A DNA stretch of 64,000 bases from Bacteroidales bacterium (GCA_017546605.1 JAFYSH010000011.1:1-64000); one strand, 5' to 3'; shown: positions 34,204 through 43,263, counted from the first letter of the stretch. Made by a program: numbers and translations. The notes: generated from the letters alone by a model not told the origin.

Positions 34204-35013
34204 ATGGGAGAATTGGATGCTGTGCTCTTGGGGCTGCTGCAAGGACTTACGGAATTTCTTCCGGTAAGCAGCAGTGGTCACCTGGTCTTGGGAAAGGAAT
34301 TGTTTGGGATTGAGGCAGAAGGTTTGACCTTTGAAATAGCGGTGCATGCAGCAACCGTTTTGAGTACAGTTGTCGCTTTCCGAAATGAGATTGGACGCCT
34401 GTTGGCTGGATTTTTCAAGTTTCAATGGAATCCAGAAACCGAGTATCTGATGAAAATAGGGGTTTCTATGGTGCCGATTCTGGTGGTGGGGCTATTTTTT
34501 AAGGATGCCGTGGAGGCCTTTTTTGGTTCGGGTGTGCGCATTGTTGGGATGATGCTCTTGTTAACCGCGTTCTTGCTTTTCTTGAGTGAGCGTCTTTCGC
34601 TTCGCCAAGCGAGTCGGGGAATTCGCGGTAAGGCCATCGGTTATAAAGAGGCGTTCGTCATAGGTCTGAGTCAGGCATGTGCTGTCCTGCCAGGATTGTC
34701 CCGTTCGGGTACAACGATCTCAACCGGCCTGTTGCTGGGAGTTAAAAAATCAGAGGTTGCGCAGTTTTCTTTTTTGATGGTGCTTGTGCCAATTCTGGGC
34801 GAGGCTTTCCTGGAGTTGATTGGAGGAGGTTTCTCGATGGAGGCATCCGGTATTTCCACTTTGTCACTGTCCTTGGGCTTTGTTTCAGCCTTCGTTTCCG
34901 GGTTTCTGGCTTGTAACTGGATGATCCGGATTGTGAGGAACTCCAAATTGATTTATTTTTCAATTTACTGTTTGGTTGTTGGCTTGATTGCGATCGTTAC
35001 ATCTTTTGTCTAA
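34204..35013 (+). CDS. uppP: Undecaprenyl-diphosphatase UppP (BacA)
   Basis: UppP dephosphorylates undecaprenyl diphosphate to recycle the lipid carrier for peptidoglycan and O-antigen. The 269 residues carry the two signatures [20 protein letters not shown] (residues 15-34; catalytic Glu and Ser/His) and [19 protein letters not shown] (about 160-178, with the essential Arg). Seven or eight hydrophobic helices are present. It starts 2 bp after the DUF3098 gene in the ftsX operon. Confidence 0.95.
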   Translation: MGELDAVLLGLLQGLTEFLPVSSSGHLVLGKELFGIEAEGLTFEIAVHAATVLSTVVAFRNEIGRLLAGFFKFQWNPETEYLMKIGVSMVPILVVGLFFKDAVEAFFGSGVRIVGMMLLLTAFLLFLSERLSLRQASRGIRGKAIGYKEAFVIGLSQACAVLPGLSRSGTTISTGLLLGVKKSEVAQFSFLMVLVPILGEAFLELIGGGFSMEASGISTLSLSLGFVSAFVSGFLACNWMIRIVRNSKLIYFSIYCLVVGLIAIVTSFV

Positions 35014-35029
35014 ATCATTCGTTATCAGC

Positions 35030-35776
35030 ATGAGCAAAAAACATCTCTCCTACTTTGTTTCGGATGTACACTTGGGATTACGCTCTGGAGGAGCCGCACA
35101 AGTGGAGCGTCGGTTTGTGACTTTTCTGGATCAACTTCCGGAAGCGACCGAGGCGCTCTATTTATTGGGAGATATTTTTGACTTCTGGTACGAATATAAA
35201 TACGTGATCCCAATGGGCTATACCCGGGTTTTGGGTCGTTTGGCTGCCTTGACAGACCGGGGTGTCCGCGTCTATTTTATGACGGGTAATCACGATGTAT
35301 GGGCCTATCGCTATTTTGAGGAAGAGTTAGGAATGATCCGTCTGCATCAGCCTGCGGTGGTGGAGCTTGCTGGGAAACGTTTCTGCATTGGACACGGCGA
35401 TGGGTTAGGGCCTGTTCCTCGGGGGTATCTGTTTTTGCGCGGTATCTTTCATTGCCGTTTCTTGCAGGTCTTGTTTAGTGCATTGCATCCCCGTTGGGCT
35501 TTCGGTTTCGGATATGCGTGGTCTTGTCATTCCCGTTTGTCCAAGGCAGATTTTGCAGCCCGTTACCAATTCAGAGGAGAACAAGAACCGCTATGGCAGT
35601 TTGCTGAGGCTTTTGAACAGCAGCAGCCGGTGGATTACTACATTTTTGGACATTATCATGCGCCCTTTTCCGGGAAATTGCCCTCTGGGGCTGGGTTTTA
35701 CATTTTAGGGGACTGGGTCAACGGAGCGGACTATCTCTGTTTTGACGGTGAGCGCCTTACTTGGGGGCAGGGCTGA
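35030..35776 (+). CDS. lpxH: UDP-2,3-diacylglucosamine diphosphatase LpxH-like
   Basis: The product hydrolyses UDP-2,3-diacylglucosamine to lipid X in lipid A synthesis. The 248 residues show the calcineurin-like metal motifs FVSDVHLGLRSGG (D-x-H), LLGDIFDFWYEY (GDxxD), MTGNHDVWAYRYF (GNHD), CIGHGDGLGP (GHGD) and FGHYHAPFSGKLPSG (GHxH). The FDFWYEY segment is typical of LpxH. ATG 35030 is chosen because it matches the family start; an in-frame ATG at 34988 lies inside uppP. Its last 20 bases overlap the end of the convergent zinc-protein gene. Confidence 0.9.
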   Translation: MSKKHLSYFVSDVHLGLRSGGAAQVERRFVTFLDQLPEATEALYLLGDIFDFWYEYKYVIPMGYTRVLGRLAALTDRGVRVYFMTGNHDVWAYRYFEEELGMIRLHQPAVVELAGKRFCIGHGDGLGPVPRGYLFLRGIFHCRFLQVLFSALHPRWAFGFGYAWSCHSRLSKADFAARYQFRGEQEPLWQFAEAFEQQQPVDYYIFGHYHAPFSGKLPSGAGFYILGDWVNGADYLCFDGERLTWGQG

Positions 35777-36104
35777 TGTGAATTCTCTTGTGCTGAATTT
35801 GGTAACACCAGTCAAAGCAATAGTAGCAAGGCCGACAATGGGACCATCGTAGCTGTGTAATGTAGTTGAAATTGAACCCTTTCTCGATAAGTTCCTGTTT
35901 TTTGCATGTCTTTTTTCCCTGCTCCCAATACCACTGAAGCAGGTTTCGGTTCTTCAGGAGTATGCGTAGGGTAGGACGTGTGTTATCGTATTGGAGTCGT
36001 CGTTTTCGATTGTGGTAATTGATCCGACAGGCATCCGAGCAGAACCGCTTATCGGATCGGCCAAAAATGCGATGTTGACATTCGATGCAACGTTGTTCTC
36101 CCAT
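35757..36104 (-). CDS. Small zinc-ribbon protein
   Basis: The 115-residue basic protein has an N-terminal zinc ribbon (RCIECQHRIFGRSDKRFCSDACRINYHN; Cys6, Cys9, Cys23, Cys27). A basic helix follows, and a second cluster near the C-terminus reads CRPCYYCFDWCYQIQH. The first part resembles small Bacteroidota Zn-ribbon proteins (DUF2116-like) of unknown function, in which the tail usually reads YFTHYW...KKGDVY without extra cysteines. A nucleic-acid role is only suggested by the basic charge. The gene has its own promoter box (36121-36128) and overlaps lpxH tail to tail by 20 bp. Confidence 0.75.
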   Translation of the reverse strand: MGEQRCIECQHRIFGRSDKRFCSDACRINYHNRKRRLQYDNTRPTLRILLKNRNLLQWYWEQGKKTCKKQELIEKGFNFNYITQLRWSHCRPCYYCFDWCYQIQHKRIHISPAPK

Positions 36105-36120
36105 ATTTATTTCTTTATTT

Positions 36121-36128
36121 CAAAGATC
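36121..36128 (-). promoter_or_regulatory. Probable -7 box for the zinc-ribbon gene
   Basis: The minus strand reads GATCTTTG, one base off TAnnTTTG, 16 bases before the ATG. Confidence 0.4.
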
Positions 36129-36166
36129 GTTATCCGTGCTGCGCATATCAAGTCTTTTCGTACAAT

Positions 36167-36182
36167 GCTTTTTTAAAAAAGC
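36167..36182. repeat. Perfect 16-bp palindrome upstream of ssb
   Basis: GCTTTTTTAAAAAAGC is perfectly self-complementary with no loop. It lies between the divergent zinc-ribbon and ssb genes, so an operator is possible. Confidence 0.5.
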
Positions 36183-36212
36183 AGATAAACGTTTATACAT
36201 GTTTAAGTTTCG

Positions 36213-36224
36213 GATCAATTGATC
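36213..36224. repeat. Perfect 12-bp palindrome upstream of ssb
   Basis: GATCAATTGATC is perfectly self-complementary and lies about 60 bp before the ssb start. It could be an operator or a chance palindrome. Confidence 0.4.
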
Positions 36225-36282
36225 AGGAACTATTTTATTTGTCCTCGTAATTAACTAATTGTTATGATGTATGGAACACTCA

Positions 36283-36612
36283 ATGAACAGAATTGAACTG
36301 CGGGGGCGTGTGGGACAGGATCCCCGCATTGTGGAGGTAGGTGGAAATAGTGTCGCCAATTTTACGTTGGCAACCAACGAGGTGATCAAAGATCGGAATG
36401 GAAATGTGCGGGAGGTGACGACCTGGCACAACATTGTGGCTTGGGCTGGCAAGGGAATGCCCTATTTTGAGGAGATCCGAAAGGGCACTTGTCTGTACGT
36501 GTTGGGAAAGATTCGGAACCAAAAATACACCAATCAGGAAGGGGTCGAGCGTTCCTACACCGAGGTGCTGGCTTCCCGGATGGTTTTGGATCCACCAAAG
36601 GATCGTGATTAG
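36283..36612 (+). CDS. ssb: Short single-stranded DNA-binding protein
   Basis: The 109-residue OB-fold protein has the SSB core: MNRIELRGRVGQDPRIVEVGGNSVANFTLATNE in pieces, TTWHNIVAWAGKG, GTCLYVLGKIRNQKY and SYTEVLASRMVLD. It ends in PPKDRD. The Gly/Pro-rich linker and acidic tip (DDDIPF type), which recruit partner proteins in full-length SSB, are missing. This suggests an accessory SSB, probably not the main replication protein. ATG 36271 (MEHSMNRIE) is four codons upstream and equally possible. No clear -7 box is visible; two palindromes lie upstream. Confidence 0.88.
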   Translation: MNRIELRGRVGQDPRIVEVGGNSVANFTLATNEVIKDRNGNVREVTTWHNIVAWAGKGMPYFEEIRKGTCLYVLGKIRNQKYTNQEGVERSYTEVLASRMVLDPPKDRD

Positions 36613-36624
36613 TATAAATATTAC

Positions 36625-36632
36625 TATCTTTG
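36625..36632 (+). promoter_or_regulatory. -7 promoter box for cysS
   Basis: The plus strand reads TATCTTTG, 20 bases upstream of the cysS ATG. Confidence 0.6.
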
Positions 36633-36652
36633 TGCGATAAACAAGGATCACC

Positions 36653-38125
36653 ATGAGAAACTTTTACTTATATAACAGCCTCTCTCGCAAGAAGGAGCTT
36701 TTTGAGCCCATTCATCCCGGTTTGGTCGGACTTTATGTTTGTGGACCGACAGTCTATGGGGATGCGCATTTGGGCCATGCCCGTCCGGCCATTACCTACG
36801 ATGTATTGACACGTCTTTTCCGGAATTTGGGATACAAAGTCCGTTATGTACGGAACATTACCGATGTGGGCCATTTGGAGAATGATGCCGACGAAGGAGA
36901 GGATAAGATCGCCAAAAAAGCCAAATTGGAACAGTTGGAGCCGATGGAGGTGGTACAGACCTATACCTTGTTGTTCCATGAAGCAATGCGAAAATTGAAC
37001 ACTTGTCCGCCGAGCATTGAGCCGAGAGCTTCGGGCCACATCATCGAGCAGATCGACTTGGTAAAACAATTGCTGGAGAATGGATTTGCATACGAAAGCA
37101 ATGGATCGGTTTATTTTGACGTAGATGCCTACAATCGTAGTTATCAATACGGAGTGTTGTCTGGTCGGAATCTGGAAGATATCAAGCAAAACACTCGGGA
37201 TCTGGATGGACAGACGGATAAACGGAATTCGTACGATTTCGCACTTTGGAAAAAAGCAGCACCGGAACACATCATGCGTTGGCCCTCTCCGTGGAGTGAT
37301 GGTTTCCCGGGTTGGCACCTGGAATGTTCCGCGATGAGTGCGAAGTATTTGGGTGAAGAGTTTGATATCCATGGTGGCGGAATGGATTTGTTGTTCCCGC
37401 ACCATGAGTGTGAATTGGCCCAAAATACAGCGTCTCGTGGAAAAGGTGGTGTGAAATATTGGATGCACAACAATATGATTACCATCAATGGACAGAAGAT
37501 GGCAAAATCAAAGAACAACTTTATTTCTTTGGAACAGTTGTTCACGGGTTCGCATTCGATTCTGGAACAAGCTTATACACCGATGACGGTTCGCTTTTTC
37601 ATCTTGCAGGCCCATTATCGCAGTACCTTGGATTTTAGCAACGAGGCTTTGCAGGCCGCTGAGAAAGGTTTGGCAAAGCTCCTGCAAGCAGCTAGAGATT
37701 TGAAAGCGATGACGCCGGCTGCGACAGCTGCCCATGAAGAGGTGTCTACTTTGCGAGAAAAAGTGTACGAGGCTTTGTGTGATGATTTGAATACTCCGAT
37801 TGCGTTGTCGCATCTGTTTGAGGCTGTTCGCTGGGTAAACTTGGCAAAAGACGGAAAAGAAAAACTGTCAGCTGAAGATATCCAGATCTTGGACGAATTG
37901 TTGCGTGTGATCCTGGGCGATGTGTTGGGAGTTGCTGAAGAGGAAGTTGCGGATAATAATGAGCAGTTGTTGGATGGCTTGATTGAAATGGTGTTGGCAG
38001 AACGCAAAGAAGCCAAAGCTCGAAAAGATTTTGCAACCAGTGATGCAATCCGTGACCGTCTGAAAGAATTGGGTATCCAAATCAAGGATACGCGCGATGG
38101 CACAGAATGGACCTTGTGTAAATAA
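36653..38125 (+). CDS. cysS: Cysteine--tRNA ligase
   Basis: This class I synthetase charges tRNA-Cys. The 490 residues show [19 protein letters not shown] with the zinc-ligand Cys and the HIGH-type GHAR motif. [32 protein letters not shown] (zinc ligands) and the KMSKS-type loop [11 protein letters not shown] follow, with Ala replacing the first Ser as in many Bacteroidota. A C-terminal DALR helical domain and a tail with [21 protein letters not shown] complete it. Length is normal. It has its own promoter and terminator. Confidence 0.97.
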   Translation: MRNFYLYNSLSRKKELFEPIHPGLVGLYVCGPTVYGDAHLGHARPAITYDVLTRLFRNLGYKVRYVRNITDVGHLENDADEGEDKIAKKAKLEQLEPMEVVQTYTLLFHEAMRKLNTCPPSIEPRASGHIIEQIDLVKQLLENGFAYESNGSVYFDVDAYNRSYQYGVLSGRNLEDIKQNTRDLDGQTDKRNSYDFALWKKAAPEHIMRWPSPWSDGFPGWHLECSAMSAKYLGEEFDIHGGGMDLLFPHHECELAQNTASRGKGGVKYWMHNNMITINGQKMAKSKNNFISLEQLFTGSHSILEQAYTPMTVRFFILQAHYRSTLDFSNEALQAAEKGLAKLLQAARDLKAMTPAATAAHEEVSTLREKVYEALCDDLNTPIALSHLFEAVRWVNLAKDGKEKLSAEDIQILDELLRVILGDVLGVAEEEVADNNEQLLDGLIEMVLAERKEAKARKDFATSDAIRDRLKELGIQIKDTRDGTEWTLCK

Positions 38126-38146
38126 CAGACAATCCATTCAAAGAAT

Positions 38147-38189
38147 AAAGGTAGTGCGAAACTCCAAGTGAGTGGCACTACCTTTTTTT
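38147..38189 (+). terminator. Terminator of cysS
   Basis: An 11-bp stem AAAGGTAGTGC/GCACTACCTTT with a 17-base loop is followed by a run of T. It separates cysS from the convergent btuG-like gene. Confidence 0.88.
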
Positions 38190-38206
38190 ATAGGTCAGCC
38201 TGCTGC

Positions 38207-39310
38207 CTATTCTTCAATCATCTTTCCATAAGCGATGTAGAGGTAACGGTAGGCACCGACACCTACTTCGTGTTCGCATTCAAAACGACCATTTGCATTC
38301 AATACTTTCATGATTGAGTTGGAAGTGAAATCCGTTTCTGCAACGTAAATATTGCCGGTGAGAGGACTGACTCCAACGCTGGAGAAATAGTTGCCCTCAA
38401 AAATGGAATCCACGTTTTTGCTCATCACATTCAGCCGGTTCAATTTTGCGGAAGAATTCCAATTTTCATCGTAGGTATTGGTTAGGAAGTAGATGTATGA
38501 GCCTGTCGGGTCCACTTGTAATTGTCCATCGTAGTCCATTTCTGTGGCAATGGTATCTTGGAGGGTGTGTGCATAGGGATCGAAGGAGAGGATACCGAAT
38601 TCCGGGGCCGAAGCGTAGATGCGTTCATCGTTGGCCAGGGTGAGGTGCTTGATCGGACCATATTCTTGGGTATCAATCGTTTTCACGATTGAAGATCCGG
38701 TTCCATTGCTGATGATGACACTGATGCCGTGGCGGTGTGCAACATATACGTAGCCGTTTGAGTACAGAATGCCTTCAGCATCGCTACCGATGTTCAGGAT
38801 TTTAACCACTTCGCCATTGGCCATTGAAATGATGAACAATTTGCTATTGGTGTATTCATACATGCCATCCGGAAGGACTTCGTATTCACTTCCAGAAACG
38901 GTTACATACAAGTAGGTGCCATCGTTGGTGATGTAACGCGGGGTAATGAAATCTTGGTGACTATCCAGGAAGTTGTCAATATAACATTCGAGGGTAGCTC
39001 CGTCCATGATCATGATCTTGTTGGGATTTGAGCAGATGATGTAGGTTCCTCCCAAGGGGTTCATGGTGCCCCCCATAATGGTTGCTCCAATATCAAATCC
39101 ATTGGTCTTTTTGAATGCACGGTTGATCACGGTGTCATTGATTTCGCTGTACAGTGAGATACTTCCGTTTTGTTCCGTGTAGTTGCCTTGATTCAGGATG
39201 AGGACTTGTTTGTCGTTTTCATATTTAGGCAAGTTGCTTTGCTCGTCTTGGCACGCAATAACGGATAGTAGCAGAGATAGGTTTAGGATCAAAAATAATT
39301 TTTTGTTCAT
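38207..39310 (-). CDS. btuG: BtuG-like surface lipoprotein, cobalamin-binding beta-propeller
   Basis: The product has 367 residues. A lipoprotein signal (hydrophobic 4-18, VIACQDEQ with Cys20 and an acidic stretch that favours surface export) precedes repeats typical of a beta-propeller. Examples are NQGNYTEQNGSISLYS, GGTYIICSNPNKIMIMD, DGTYLYVTVSGSEYEV, GILYSNGYVYVAHRHGISV and NIYVAETDFTSNSIMKV. Together with its place directly after a BtuB-like receptor gene behind a cobalamin riboswitch, this matches BtuG of Bacteroides, which caps BtuB and binds B12 with very high affinity (family knowledge). The DUF5074/YncE-like fold is the broader class. Confidence 0.85.
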   Translation of the reverse strand: MNKKLFLILNLSLLLSVIACQDEQSNLPKYENDKQVLILNQGNYTEQNGSISLYSEINDTVINRAFKKTNGFDIGATIMGGTMNPLGGTYIICSNPNKIMIMDGATLECYIDNFLDSHQDFITPRYITNDGTYLYVTVSGSEYEVLPDGMYEYTNSKLFIISMANGEVVKILNIGSDAEGILYSNGYVYVAHRHGISVIISNGTGSSIVKTIDTQEYGPIKHLTLANDERIYASAPEFGILSFDPYAHTLQDTIATEMDYDGQLQVDPTGSYIYFLTNTYDENWNSSAKLNRLNVMSKNVDSIFEGNYFSSVGVSPLTGNIYVAETDFTSNSIMKVLNANGRFECEHEVGVGAYRYLYIAYGKMIEE

Positions 39311-39341
39311 CTGTTTTGTTATTAAGTGGTTAGTAAAGTTT

Positions 39342-41258
39342 CTAGAATCGGATCATCCAGGATAATTGGAAGTTGATACCGGGCATGGCGTAGAATTTTA
39401 CGTTCTGGTAATCGGTATTTAAGATGTTGTTGACACTAATGCAAAGATCGCTTGGTTGGTGGAAGAGCTGGGTTCGGTAACGGAGAGTCGTATTCAACAG
39501 GAAGTACGGGGCCAGTACATCAAAGCGATCCGTCGTAGTTCTGCTACCCACCAAATGCCCATCCAATTGGAACAACCAGTCTTTCCAACTGATTTCTGCG
39601 CTTCCATTAAAGGTGTGGTACGGCTGGTAGGCCAATTGGTGTCCGATTCGGGGATCTCCATCCAAGTGAGATTGCGTCTGGCAAACGTCGGTATAGGCAT
39701 AGTCAATTGCGATGCGGTAGTATCCCCAAGACGGATTGACTTGTAGGTAGAGGTTGGTTTCTACTCCTTGTGAAGTTACTTCTTTCAGGTTTTGCGGACG
39801 CCAGATCTCGCCAACGGGAAGCCAGCGGATCCAGTTGCTAACCTGTGCTTGGTAGAGCGTCATGTCTGTACCCACTTCATAGAAGCCCGATTGGTATCGG
39901 TAATTAAATCCGATTTCCTGATTGTCTGAGATTTCGGGAAGTAGGTGGGTGCGACTTCCGCCCCAATAACGGTCGTTGAGGCTGGGAATCTTTGAACTGC
40001 GGGCCCAACTGCTGCGCAAGCGGATCAGGTGGCGTTGCAGGTTCCATTCATATTGGAGGGCAAGCGAAGGTAGCCAGGGTATATCTACTTCGGTTACATT
40101 CAGATAGCGGATTCCGCCTGACAGAGATAGGCCTTCGATCGGATAAATGCGAACGGTGGAGAATAGCTCATTGCGCCATTCATCCACACCGGCGGAATAG
40201 GCATATACCTGCGGCAGCGTGTATTGGTGATTTGTTCCAATTTTAAGCGCTACGTAGCGGTGACGGTATTCCGCCGCAACAGAGCCTTGAGCCCGGTGGG
40301 CAGCAATGATGTCGTTTTCGTAGTATTCGTAATCGTAGCCATAGGATAGCCGGGCATTGTAGTGCCAACGGTTTGACAACGAACTTCCTTGAAAGTTCAA
40401 GTAAGCTTTTGTGTTGTTGTCATAGATTGATTTGTAGGATTCGGGACGGGAGTTGTTGGAAACAGACGGCTGGATCTCCCGGTTGAAATCCAGATAGTAA
40501 ATACCTCCGCTCAGCAAATGTTGAGGATTGATTCGGTAGAACAACTCTTGGAGAATGCCGTAATTGTTGTACGCTGCATTGTGGGTGGTTTCCAAGGGAT
40601 ACCCTTTGCGCGTGTTGTTGTGGAATTGAAAGTTGTTTTCGGATCCGGTGTAAAAAAAAGCAGTTTTGCTTTCGATTTTTTGGTTGCTATAGCGGACTGT
40701 TGAGCCAATAAAGCGGCTCCAATAGCTTCCTGCCCGTAGGAGCACGTTTCCGCTGAAACCAGATTTCCAATTCGGATTGGTCTGTAGTTGTAAGGACCCG
40801 CCGATGGAGCCATTTCCGTACAAGGAAGAATTCCCGCCCAAATGGATTTCCAATCCATCAAAAAAGTAGAGGGGGATGTGGCTCAAATCAGTCTGTCCCA
40901 AGGTGGGCAGGCTGAGGTCCTGGCCATTCCAGTCGATGTTGGTATGCGACGAGGAGGTGCCGCGCAAGGAGAGGTAGGCACTGGCCCCATTGCCGTATTC
41001 TTTGATGTAGATGGAGGTTCTGGCTTTTAGGAAGTCAGACAAGGATTGATCCCGATTGGGATCCAAATCTTTGGCTTGGTACTCGATGTTGCGTTGTCCG
41101 ACGTTGTAACGGCTATTGTCTGAGGTTCCAATGTCTCGGTGTACTGTGATGTAACCGGCTTCCAGATGCAGGGTATCTTGATCCGAATTGGGTCGGTCAA
41201 GATAATTGGGCAGGGACAGCGTCCCTGCCAATAAAGAGATTAGAAAAGTTAATAGCAT
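39342..41258 (-). CDS. btuB: BtuB-like TonB-dependent cobalamin receptor
   Basis: The 638-residue outer-membrane receptor has a signal peptide of about 16-20 residues. The plug contains LSDFLKARTSIYIKEYGNGASAYLSLRG, DWNGQDLSLPTLGQTDLSHIP and LGGNSSLYGNGSIGGSLQL (pieces; about 65-150). A 22-strand-type barrel follows, ending PGINFQLSWMIRF. Size and plug sequence fit the BtuB class. The cobalamin riboswitch in its leader and the downstream btuG-like gene make vitamin B12 uptake the likely role. Its ATG lies in a hairpin (41256-41279) that could hide the start codon. Confidence 0.9.
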   Translation of the reverse strand: MLLTFLISLLAGTLSLPNYLDRPNSDQDTLHLEAGYITVHRDIGTSDNSRYNVGQRNIEYQAKDLDPNRDQSLSDFLKARTSIYIKEYGNGASAYLSLRGTSSSHTNIDWNGQDLSLPTLGQTDLSHIPLYFFDGLEIHLGGNSSLYGNGSIGGSLQLQTNPNWKSGFSGNVLLRAGSYWSRFIGSTVRYSNQKIESKTAFFYTGSENNFQFHNNTRKGYPLETTHNAAYNNYGILQELFYRINPQHLLSGGIYYLDFNREIQPSVSNNSRPESYKSIYDNNTKAYLNFQGSSLSNRWHYNARLSYGYDYEYYENDIIAAHRAQGSVAAEYRHRYVALKIGTNHQYTLPQVYAYSAGVDEWRNELFSTVRIYPIEGLSLSGGIRYLNVTEVDIPWLPSLALQYEWNLQRHLIRLRSSWARSSKIPSLNDRYWGGSRTHLLPEISDNQEIGFNYRYQSGFYEVGTDMTLYQAQVSNWIRWLPVGEIWRPQNLKEVTSQGVETNLYLQVNPSWGYYRIAIDYAYTDVCQTQSHLDGDPRIGHQLAYQPYHTFNGSAEISWKDWLFQLDGHLVGSRTTTDRFDVLAPYFLLNTTLRYRTQLFHQPSDLCISVNNILNTDYQNVKFYAMPGINFQLSWMIRF

Positions 41259-41279
41259 ACTCTATTGCCCGAAAGTATG
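41256..41279 (-). promoter_or_regulatory. Start-codon-sequestering hairpin in the btuB leader
   Basis: On the minus strand CATACT (41279-41274) pairs with AGTATG (41261-41256), and the latter contains the btuB ATG. It lies directly after the cobalamin aptamer and is a plausible translational expression platform. Confidence 0.55.
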
Positions 41280-41289
41280 GTTGTCCCTG

Positions 41290-41432
41290 ATTGGAGTACA
41301 GGTTTTCTGACTTGGCCGGCCCGACCTTCCCATCCATTGTAGGACAGTGGTTTACCCGGTAGATCCTTGCGGATTGGCCTTACAGCAGCGGGTACTGTTC
41401 TCGATTCTCACGAGATTCCCTTGTGCTCGAAT
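41290..41432 (-). promoter_or_regulatory. Cobalamin riboswitch upstream of btuB
   Basis: The minus strand shows the ordered elements of a cobalamin aptamer. These are GGGAATCTCGTGAGAATC, then GTACCCGCTGCTGT, an ATCC-GCAA-GGAT hairpin, and CCACTGTCC. They continue with GGGAAGG and the B12 box AAGTCAGAAAACCTGTAC (41313-41296). It fills nearly the whole gap between the osmC-like stop (41445) and btuB. Confidence 0.93.
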
Positions 41433-41444
41433 CCAGGTATTTGA

Positions 41445-41852
41445 TTAGTAGTTGAAGCGGATGGTTTTAATGATGTCCGGGTGCAAGCTGTTTGCTACCG
41501 GGCAGGTTCTAGCTGCCGCCTCAATGAAACGTTTTTCTTTGTCTCCGTAGTTGTTGCCTGCAGGGAAGGTGAAAGTAACAATGATTTCAGCCACGCGGCG
41601 CGGGTTGGCGGCCATGATTTTTTCTGTTTCAACCACAGTGCCGTCAATGTTGAAGCCGTGGGCATCCGCAGCTTGGCCCATAATTGTCAACATACAAGAT
41701 GCCAACGAAGAGGCAAACAAGTCGGTGGGTGAGAAGAATTCACCTTTTCCCTTGTTGTCGAGGGGAGCGTCAGTAATTACTTTGTTTCCAGATTGGAGGT
41801 GCTCAATCTCGGTGCGGTAGCCTCCGAGATAGACAGTTTTCATTTTTGTCAT
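41445..41852 (-). CDS. OsmC family protein
   Basis: The 135-residue protein has the two redox cysteines of OsmC/Ohr peroxidases: FASSLASCMLTIMG (about residue 53) and AARTCPVANSLHPDI (about residue 116). The FFSPTDLF motif precedes the first. It probably reduces organic hydroperoxides; the spacing is closer to the OsmC/YhfA branch than to Ohr. ATG 41843 (MKTVYLGGY) is an alternative start. It lies 27 bp after miaB with no promoter of its own, so it is read from the miaB promoter, and possibly on into the btuB riboswitch. Confidence 0.88.
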   Translation of the reverse strand: MTKMKTVYLGGYRTEIEHLQSGNKVITDAPLDNKGKGEFFSPTDLFASSLASCMLTIMGQAADAHGFNIDGTVVETEKIMAANPRRVAEIIVTFTFPAGNNYGDKEKRFIEAAARTCPVANSLHPDIIKTIRFNY

Positions 41853-41879
41853 AATGTCTTATTTTTAACTGTTTAATAA

Positions 41880-43259
41880 CTATTCTTGGACGAGTTCGCA
41901 AATCAACGTGGCAGAAGAGCATTCCAGCACCCGAACTTTTGCCAGGTCACCGGTTTTCTTGCCTGCTGCGGTGAAAACGCATACTTTGTTGTGCGGGGTT
42001 CGTCCGACCCATTGTTCTTTTGATCGCTTGGAGGATCCTTCGATCAGTACTTCGTATATTTTTCCAATTTCTTGTTGGTTGCTTTCCAACGATTTTCGGT
42101 TTTGCAATGCGATGATTTCATTCAGCCGTCGGGTCTTGGTTTCCAGCGGAACATCGTCTTCAAAGTGACGCGCAGCTTTGGTGTTCGGACGCATGGAGTA
42201 TTGGAACATAAAGGCGCTGTCAAAGCCAACTTCTTCCATCAGGGAGAGGGTGTCTTGGTGTTCTTCTTCGGTTTCGCTGCAGAATCCGGCAATCACGTCT
42301 GTCGAAATGCCGGCTCCCGGAATGATTTCGCGGATGCGGCGAATGCGCTCCAGGTAGGTCTCACGGTCGTATTTCCGGTTCATCTTTTCCAACATCCGGC
42401 TGTTGCCCGATTGTACCGGCAAGTGGATGTGTGGACAGATGTTGTTGTGGCGGGCGATGGTGTACAATACATCGTCGTTCATGTCCTTGGGGTGCGAGGT
42501 GGCAAAGCGGATGCGGATTTGGGGGTCCACCAAAGCCACCATTTCCAGCAATTGGGCGAAGGTAATCACTTCTTCCGGGTTCTCCGGATTCTTCCAACGG
42601 TAGGAGTCCACATTCTGTCCCAATAAGTTGATTTCCCGGTAGCCGTTGGCAATTACTTCCCGGGCTTCGCGCAGGATGCTTTGCGGGTCACGGCTGCGTT
42701 CGGCGCCCCGTACGTACGGAACCACGCAGTAGGTACACATGTTGTTGCAACCACGCATGATGGAAATGAAGGCTGAAACGCCATTCTTATCCATTCTTAC
42801 GGGAGAGATTTCTGCGTAGGTTTCTTCGCGAGAAAGCAGGGTATTGATTTGTTTGCCTTCGTCATTGAGTAACATCAATAGACGGGGAAGATCCCGGTAG
42901 GCATCCGGACCTACCACCAGGTCCACGGCCTTGTGTTCCAGGAGTTGATCTTTGAGCCGTTCGGCCATGCAACCCAAAATGCCAACCAATAGCGACGGAT
43001 TTTTCTTCTTGATTTGTAAAAAATGGTTCAACCGGCCCCAGATACGTTGTTCTGCATTGTCGCGAATGGAACAGGTGTTGACCAGAATCAGGTCGGCTTG
43101 TTCCAAGCTCTCACAAAGGGCATATCCCGCTTTTTGGAGAATGGACAAGACGACTTCGCTGTCGTTAAAGTTCATCTGACAGCCATATGTTTCGATGAAG
43201 ACGTGCTTTGCCTGGGGGTCAAAGATGGGTCTTACGGAATGAAAATTGTTCTCAATCAT
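41880..43259 (-). CDS. miaB: tRNA-2-methylthio-N6-dimethylallyladenosine synthase MiaB
   Basis: MiaB is a radical-SAM methylthiotransferase acting on A37 of tRNAs. The 459 residues contain the UPF0004 domain (FIETYGCQMNFNDSEV, VNTCSIRDNAEQ, GILGCMAERL; three cluster Cys), the radical SAM motif MRGCNNMCTYCVVPYVRG (CxxxCxxC; about residue 165) and a C-terminal TRAM domain. The family length is about 440-460. The -7 box TATCTTTG ends only 4 bases before the ATG and no other ATG precedes the conserved TYGCQMN, so the mRNA is predicted to be leaderless. Confidence 0.95.
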   Translation of the reverse strand: MIENNFHSVRPIFDPQAKHVFIETYGCQMNFNDSEVVLSILQKAGYALCESLEQADLILVNTCSIRDNAEQRIWGRLNHFLQIKKKNPSLLVGILGCMAERLKDQLLEHKAVDLVVGPDAYRDLPRLLMLLNDEGKQINTLLSREETYAEISPVRMDKNGVSAFISIMRGCNNMCTYCVVPYVRGAERSRDPQSILREAREVIANGYREINLLGQNVDSYRWKNPENPEEVITFAQLLEMVALVDPQIRIRFATSHPKDMNDDVLYTIARHNNICPHIHLPVQSGNSRMLEKMNRKYDRETYLERIRRIREIIPGAGISTDVIAGFCSETEEEHQDTLSLMEEVGFDSAFMFQYSMRPNTKAARHFEDDVPLETKTRRLNEIIALQNRKSLESNQQEIGKIYEVLIEGSSKRSKEQWVGRTPHNKVCVFTAAGKKTGDLAKVRVLECSSATLICELVQE

Positions 43260-43263
43260 AGTG

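Noticed and set aside
36668..37468. 266-codon open frame on the minus strand opposite cysS
   Set aside because: It is a shadow of cysS; its sequence shows no domain or signal.
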